Part shown: in pieces, positions 59,523 to 64,000 of the stretch
Layout of the letters: every line of letters starts with the position of its first letter
Position numbering within the stretch: position 1 is the first letter of the stretch
Assembly: GCA_035477115.1 (NCBI GenBank)
Contig: DATIKW010000042.1
Location: forward strand, 1 to 64,000
Direction: 5' to 3'
Length of the DNA: 64,000 bases
Source of the DNA: UBA995 sp035477115
GTDB lineage: Bacteria > Bacillota > Sulfobacillia > UBA995
Position numbers and translations under genes: made by a program
The notes under the pieces: generated by a model
Told to the model about the DNA's origin: nothing
The model's database searches: none
What the model saw: only the letters and a program-made list of their open reading frames with translations

Positions 59523-60902
59523 GTGCGATCTCTCTTGCGCGAGGCGGTCCGGGGCAAGCCGGCCGACTTCGTGGAAGTGCGGGTCGAGGAGACGAGGACG
59601 ACCAATATCCAGTTCCAAGGGGCAACCTTACAGAACCTCGCCGAATCCTTGAGTTTCGGGGGCAGCGTCCGTGCCCTGATCGGAGGAGGATGGGGGTTCG
59701 CATCCTTCAACCGCCTCGATGACCTGGCGCGGCAGGTGGACCTGGCCATCGCTCACGCCCGGCTTGTGGCCAGGGCGGTCAAGGTGCAAGCGCGGTTGGC
59801 CCCGGTGGAACCGGTAGTGGATGTCGTGCCCCTGCCGCCGGGCGTCGACCCGGCCTCGCTATCGCTCAGGGACAAGAAGGCGATCCTGCACGATTATAAC
59901 TCCGCAATCCTCGGCTTCGGCCCGCCAATCGTGAGTTCGCGCATCCGGTATCGCGACATCCATACGCGACTCCACTACGCGAACAGTGATGGCACCTACC
60001 TCGAACAGGAGCGGCTGGACGTGGCCGGGAGTTTTGCCGCAATCGCCCGCCGGGACGAGTTGACTCAACTCGGCTTCCGCAGCTTCGGGGGGAAAGCGGG
60101 CTATGGTCTCCTGAAAGCTCAAGGGGCCGAGGTGGTCCAGAGGTGCGAGGCGGCCCGCGACATGCTGGCGGCGCCGGTCGTTCAGGGCGGCGAGTACCCG
60201 GTGGTGCTCGATCCGGAACTGGCCGGCATTTTCGTCCATGAGGCGTTCGGCCACCTGTCCGAAGGCGACAATGTGTACGAAAACCCGCGACTTCAGGAGA
60301 TCATGGCCCTGGGTCGGCGGTTCGGCCCCCCTGACCTGAACATCTTCGACAGCGGACAGGAGACGGGCAGCCAGGGGCACCTCGCTTACGACGACGAGGG
60401 GGTCCCAACGCAAAAGACCTACCTGATCCGGGACGGCCTGCTGGTCGGCAGGCTGCACTCCCGGGAGACGGCGGGGCGAATGGGCGAAGCGGTCACCGGC
60501 AGCGCCCGGGCGCTCGACTACCGGTTCCCTCCCATACCTCGCATGCGCACCACGACCATCCAGCCGGGCAAGGCGAGTTTCGAGGAAATGCTCGACGGGA
60601 TCGAACTCGGGGTGTACGCCAAGGGAGCCTATGGCGGGCAGACGGCAGGGGAGATGTTCACCTTCACCGCCGGAGAAGGCTTCATGATCCGGGGCGGCAA
60701 GCTGGCCGAGCGGGTGCGCGATGTCACGCTCACGGGGAACGTGTTCGCCACGCTCCTGAACATCGACCGGGTGGGCGAGGACTACGTCGTCCACGGCTCG
60801 GCCGGCGGCTGTGGCAAGGGAGAACAGTCTCCCCTGCCGGTCGGTGAGGGCGCCCCTCACATCCGCATCCAGAAGGTCGTCGTAGGAGGCAAGGCAGGAT
60901 GA
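59523..60902 (+). CDS. tldD: TldD-type metallopeptidase
   Basis: A 459-residue TldD with the zinc motif HExxxH in GIFVHEAFGHLSEGDNV and conserved GQETGSQGHLAYDDEGVPTQ and AYGGQTAGEMFTFTAGEGFM. With TldE it forms a hexamer that degrades unfolded peptides and trims ribosomal peptides such as microcins. GTG 59523 is chosen because GAGGGGG lies 7 bases upstream; an ATG at 59502 is possible. Its stop overlaps the tldE ATG. Confidence 0.9.
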   Translation: MRSLLREAVRGKPADFVEVRVEETRTTNIQFQGATLQNLAESLSFGGSVRALIGGGWGFASFNRLDDLARQVDLAIAHARLVARAVKVQARLAPVEPVVDVVPLPPGVDPASLSLRDKKAILHDYNSAILGFGPPIVSSRIRYRDIHTRLHYANSDGTYLEQERLDVAGSFAAIARRDELTQLGFRSFGGKAGYGLLKAQGAEVVQRCEAARDMLAAPVVQGGEYPVVLDPELAGIFVHEAFGHLSEGDNVYENPRLQEIMALGRRFGPPDLNIFDSGQETGSQGHLAYDDEGVPTQKTYLIRDGLLVGRLHSRETAGRMGEAVTGSARALDYRFPPIPRMRTTTIQPGKASFEEMLDGIELGVYAKGAYGGQTAGEMFTFTAGEGFMIRGGKLAERVRDVTLTGNVFATLLNIDRVGEDYVVHGSAGGCGKGEQSPLPVGEGAPHIRIQKVVVGGKAG

Positions 60903-62233
60903 CTACTCAGTTCCGGCCGGAACGAGTGCTGGAGCGGGCCATGGCTCGCTGCGAGGCCGCTGAGGTTTACCACCGGGCGGCAACCCGCACCCCGGTAGAG
61001 TTCGAGAACAACCGACTGAAGCAAGTCCGCACCGCCACGAGCGAAGGCGTGGCCCTGCGGGTCATCGTCGATGGGCGGTTGGGTTTCTCCAGCACCACCA
61101 AACCGGGTGATGAGGCTGACCTGCTCGACCGAGCCATAGCCAGCGCCGCTTACGGAGATGAGGCCCGCTTCGCTCTCCCCGGACCGGGTGAACCCTCTGG
61201 CGGCGAAATGCGCTTCCATTACGCCGCCGTCGAGACGCTCACCGTCGAGCGCATGATCGATATCGGGCAGGACTTCATAGGCCGCGTGGTCGAATATGAG
61301 CCGGCTGCCCTGGCCGGAGCGGTGGTCGACAAGGAGAGCAGGGAGGTCCGCCTGATAAACTCCTCGGGGGCGGACGGGGTATACCGCCGTACGGGCTTCG
61401 GAGTAGGATTCGGCATCGAACTCGTGGAAGGCGAGAACCTCCTGAGCGTCTGGGAGTTTCAGCGAGCCAGCGATTATCCGGAAGCGACGATCGGCCTCCT
61501 CAAGGATTCGGCGATCAGCCACTTGCGATTGGGCCGAGTAAACGTGCCGCTGGCTGCTGGCACTTACCCCGTCATCCTGGGGCCGCATGCGGTCGCCGAC
61601 CTCCTTGGGCCCTTCCGCGAGTGTCTGAACGGCGAGGCGGTTGCCCGGGGCATTTCCCCCTGGACGGGGAGAATGGGTGAGTCCCTCTTCTCGAGCCAGG
61701 TCACCCTGACTGACGATCCCCTGCTCCCGGGAGGACCGCTATCCGCCCCCTTCGACGACGAGGGCAGCCCCACCCGGACCAACGACCTGGTCAAGGCGGG
61801 GGTGCTCCAGGACTTCTATCTCGATCTGAAGTCGGCGGCCAGTTTGGGGAAGAAGTCCACCGGAAGCGGCGCTCGGAGGGGGCTTGAAGCCCCTCCTTCC
61901 CCCGCCCTGTCCAACCTGGTGCTAGCGCCGGGAACGGCGCCCTTGGCCGAGTTCCTGCGCGGCCTGCGGCGGGGTTTGTTCGTGGTGCAACTCATGGGGG
62001 CCTGGGCCGGAAACCTGTTGGCGGGGGAAGTCACCGGGAACGTGGTCCTCGGTTTCCTGGTGGAAGATGGGGAGATCCGTGGCCGGGTAAAGGACTGCAT
62101 GTTGTCGGTCAACGCTTTCGAGGCGCTCGGAGCGCAGCTGCGGGGATTGAGCCGGGAGACTGGATGGTCCGACAACTGCCACCTGCCGTTCGTCATCCTG
62201 GATGACGTGTCGATCAGCACCCGGTCCGGGTGA
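60899..62233 (+). CDS. tldE: TldE/PmbA-type partner subunit
   Basis: A 444-residue PmbA/TldE protein without the HExxxH motif, as expected for the non-catalytic partner. Family sequence includes YPVILGPHAVADLLGPFREC, GPLSAPFDDEGSPTRTNDLV, LVLAPGTAPLAEFLRGLRRG and FVVQLMGAWAGNLLAGEVTG. It is coupled to tldD by ATGA. No precursor-peptide gene is evident nearby. Confidence 0.9.
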   Translation: MTTQFRPERVLERAMARCEAAEVYHRAATRTPVEFENNRLKQVRTATSEGVALRVIVDGRLGFSSTTKPGDEADLLDRAIASAAYGDEARFALPGPGEPSGGEMRFHYAAVETLTVERMIDIGQDFIGRVVEYEPAALAGAVVDKESREVRLINSSGADGVYRRTGFGVGFGIELVEGENLLSVWEFQRASDYPEATIGLLKDSAISHLRLGRVNVPLAAGTYPVILGPHAVADLLGPFRECLNGEAVARGISPWTGRMGESLFSSQVTLTDDPLLPGGPLSAPFDDEGSPTRTNDLVKAGVLQDFYLDLKSAASLGKKSTGSGARRGLEAPPSPALSNLVLAPGTAPLAEFLRGLRRGLFVVQLMGAWAGNLLAGEVTGNVVLGFLVEDGEIRGRVKDCMLSVNAFEALGAQLRGLSRETGWSDNCHLPFVILDDVSISTRSG

Positions 62234-62236
62234 AGC

Positions 62237-63328
62237 TCAGGTGCGGAAGAAGTCCAGCAACCTGGTTTGCAGGTCGGCGACTCGTTCCAGCCGGAGACTG
62301 TAGTAGATGTAATTGCCCTCTTTCTCGCCGGCGATGAGTTCGGCCTCGCGTAACAGCTTGAGGTGGCGCGATACGGTCGGCTCGGCGAGGTCCAGTTCGC
62401 CGGCGAGTTCCTGGGTGAAGCGGCGTCGTTCCGCCGTCAGCTTCAGGATCTTCAACCGGGTGTCGTCGGCCAGGACTTTCAACAACAGGGACAGGTTCTG
62501 GGGTGGGTTGAGCGTCTCCCTGCGCAGGTACACGCCCGGGGACACAGGATAGGAGGCTATGACCCGCCGGGGTCCGCCGACCACCAGGGTCTCCGGATAC
62601 AGGAACACCGAGGGCAGGAGGTAGATGCGGTCCAGTTCTCCCGCCGGCCAGCCGGAAGCAGGCGGCTCGGCGAAGGATGGGGCCAGCATTTCGCCGTCCA
62701 CCGCAAGGGCGCCCCGTGACAGCCGGACCAGGAACGGGCCGGGGTCTTCCCGTTCCAGTTCGATGACCGCCTCGCGAATGCTGCGGACGAGGAGCAGTTC
62801 GATCCAGTAGAACTCGTCGCGGAAGTAAGCCGTCCAGTACCCGTCGAGCAACGCGGCCAGCCGCGCTTTCACCCCCGGCACATCCGCGAACAGGTCCTCG
62901 AGCGCCTGGCGACCCTCCAGCGTGTCAAACTCAGCCCCGAGACCGATGGCATCGACGGATGCTTCCCCCGCAAAGACCCGCCGGATCAGGTCGGAATCGA
63001 CCCGGCCGCCCAGGAGGCGGCCGGCGAAAGCCGGCGGATCGAGGGCGGTCAATCGCTCGATGAACCCGGATACGCCCAGATCTTGTGCCCCCTCATTCCG
63101 CAGCACATCGGCGGCCGCGTCGATCCATCGGTTATAACAGCCCCCAAAGTGCCTGAGTTCCCGCATCAGGTCCGGGCTGACCTTCTCGCGAAAGCGCACC
63201 ATCCACGGCAGGAGGACTCCCTGGCGCTCGGGATCGTGGAGGACGTGGAGGCTGATGAGCATCTCCACGATGGGGGAGTAGTGGAAGACGATCTTGCGCC
63301 GGAGGGTCGCCGTCAGATCAAGTGCCAC
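62237..63328 (-). CDS. ArsR-type regulator with a large N-terminal domain
   Basis: A 363-residue protein with the winged HTH at the C-terminus (NLSLLLKVLADDTRLKILKL; FTQELAGELDLAEPTVSRHL; KEGNYIYYSLRLERVADL), the ArsR pattern. The first 280 residues are a helical domain (FHYSPIVEMLISLHVLHDPE; RIYLLPSVFLYPETLVVG) of the DUF5937-like type. No ArsR metal-site cysteine pair is seen. It is convergent with tldE, ending 3 bases away. Confidence 0.8.
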   Translation of the reverse strand: MALDLTATLRRKIVFHYSPIVEMLISLHVLHDPERQGVLLPWMVRFREKVSPDLMRELRHFGGCYNRWIDAAADVLRNEGAQDLGVSGFIERLTALDPPAFAGRLLGGRVDSDLIRRVFAGEASVDAIGLGAEFDTLEGRQALEDLFADVPGVKARLAALLDGYWTAYFRDEFYWIELLLVRSIREAVIELEREDPGPFLVRLSRGALAVDGEMLAPSFAEPPASGWPAGELDRIYLLPSVFLYPETLVVGGPRRVIASYPVSPGVYLRRETLNPPQNLSLLLKVLADDTRLKILKLTAERRRFTQELAGELDLAEPTVSRHLKLLREAELIAGEKEGNYIYYSLRLERVADLQTRLLDFFRT

Positions 63329-63484
63329 CCAGGTCCCCTCGCTTAGCTCACGGTTAGCTGACCGCGCAACTCTGGGTAATTGTACTCCGGCCGGGCGAAT
63401 CGTGTCAACGCACGCACCGTCTCACAGGAGAGAGCGTCTTGACATGAGCAATACGTTGTCCTACCATGAGGTCGGGTGGAGTCA
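63329..63484. other. Intergenic region before the toxin-antitoxin remnant
   Basis: 156 bases between divergent genes. It contains AT-richer sequence around 63400-63470 that may hold both promoters; no clear elements were found. Confidence 0.3.
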
Positions 63485-63722
63485 GTGAGGATTGCCCGTT
63501 TTGAGTGGGATAGGGGGAACGCGGGCCACATCGAGGAGCGGCATGGTCTATCCGCTGACGAGGCAGAAGAGGTCTTCGGCAACGTTCCGCTCGTCCGAAA
63601 GCTACGGGGCGAAAGACTCGTCGCATACGGTCAAACGGATGACGGCCGCTATTTGACGGTGACTTTCATCTTGAAACAATACCCGGGAGCGCCGGTACTA
63701 CCGGCAGAGGAGGCGAAGCTAA
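63485..63722 (+). pseudogene. BrnT-like toxin, frameshifted near its C-terminus
   Basis: From GTG 63485 the protein opens like BrnT toxins: RIARFEWDRGNAGHIEERHG, LSADEAEEVFGNVPLV, GQTDDGRYLTVTFILK. The usual ISAR-type strand is missing, and the expected C-terminal helix TRERRYYRQRRRS appears in another frame just downstream, ending at TAA 63720-63722, two bases before the antitoxin ATG. A deletion of about a dozen codons plus a frame change explains this. In the toxin frame translation now reads straight into the antitoxin. A GGTGGAG lies close upstream. Confidence 0.75.
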
Positions 63723-63724
63723 GT

Positions 63725-64000
63725 ATGGCGAAGGAGTTGCCGCGTTTCCAGAACGAAGAGGAGGAAGCCAAGTTCTGGGATAATCATAGCCCCCTTGATT
63801 ACGCCCAAGACGATGAGCAGGTGAACATCGAGCTTGCCCCCGAACTCGCCGCGAAGATCGAGGAACGCTCGAAGGCCAAGCGGGTCACCCTGCGGCTGAG
63901 GGTGTCCCAGATCGAGGCGGCCAAGGAAATCGCCAGGAAGAAGGACATCCCGTACCAGACCCTAATCCGGTCGTGGATCGTGGAGGCAATCAGGCAGGAA
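63725..64000 (+). CDS. CopG/BrnA-type antitoxin (runs off the window)
   Basis: From ATG 63725: MAKELPRFQNEEEEAKFWDN, then HSPLDYAQDDEQVNIEL and the ribbon-helix-helix VTLRLRVSQIEAAKEIARKK and IPYQTLIRSWIVEAIRQE at the window edge (92 codons seen, no stop). It binds DNA and would neutralise the upstream toxin. GGAGG (about 63708) stands 12 bases before the ATG, so it can be made alone as well as in fusion with the toxin remnant. Confidence 0.8.
   Translation, partial: MAKELPRFQNEEEEAKFWDNHSPLDYAQDDEQVNIELAPELAAKIEERSKAKRVTLRLRVSQIEAAKEIARKKDIPYQTLIRSWIVEAIRQE

Noticed and set aside
61869..61894. GGAGGGGGCTTGAAGCCCCTCC palindrome within tldE
   Set aside because: It encodes the ARRG...PPSP segment normal for PmbA/TldE proteins, so it need not be an inserted repeat.

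Overview
The window looks like chromosome from a GC-rich anaerobe, most likely a Bacillota-type (Moorella/Desulfotomaculales/Limnochordia-like) fermenter. This is inferred from gene content: two tungsten/molybdenum aldehyde:ferredoxin oxidoreductases, a full molybdopterin operon with MoaC-MOSC and MoeA-binding-protein fusions, a glycyl radical enzyme, LarB, strong GGAGG ribosome sites and many GTG/TTG starts. No rRNA, tRNA or CRISPR array was recognised.

Layout. 1-4.4 kb is a mobile scar: an IS1634-like transposase end, then four same-orientation attC sites (583-696, 2160-2237, 2560-2633, 2962-3051) carrying cassette genes (methyltransferase, acetyltransferase, two small proteins, an APH-like kinase) with no integrase in view, then an IS21-type end that seems to have removed most of a response regulator and left its histidine kinase orphaned. 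5.6-14 kb holds AOR no. 1 with two MoaD-like proteins behind a near-consensus promoter, facing a leftward operon (small CQLGC protein, moeA, moeA-PBP, moaA, moaC-MOSC, mog). 14-21 kb has a LysM protein, a HypD-like hydroxyproline dehydratase with its activase, an Xaa-Pro peptidase and larB. 21-31 kb has phoU-pstBACS-phoR-phoP with a PhoP-box-like element, an ABC-2 exporter, and mgtE behind a long structured leader. 31-40 kb is a peptide-use cluster: DPP-IV-like peptidase with a CTG start, oligopeptide binding protein, two permeases, a GntR/FCD regulator and a DUF885 hydrolase. 40-47 kb is a beta-oxidation operon led by fdhD. 47-59.5 kb is an amine/amino-acid cluster: saccharopine-type dehydrogenase, SSS symporter, class III aminotransferase, sigma-54 activator, and a divergent -24/-12 promoter in front of a putrescine-type aminotransferase, polyferredoxin, AOR no. 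2 and an ADP-forming acyl-CoA synthetase. 59.5-64 kb has TldD/TldE, an ArsR-type regulator and a frameshifted BrnT-like toxin fused in frame to its antitoxin.

How it may work together (inference). Collagen-like or proline-rich peptides would be imported and cut by the DPP-IV, DUF885 and Xaa-Pro enzymes, and the released hydroxyproline dehydrated by the HypD-like enzyme. A GTATACGTATAC-type palindrome in front of the hypD, dppB and DUF885 genes suggests that the GntR protein coordinates them. In the sigma-54 cluster amines would be transaminated to aldehydes, oxidised by AOR with reduction of ferredoxin, and linked to ATP by the acyl-CoA synthetase, with the cofactor supplied by the 8-14 kb operon. 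A family of short palindromes (GGGGCGGGTTC / GAACCCGCCCC) sits between transcription units throughout.
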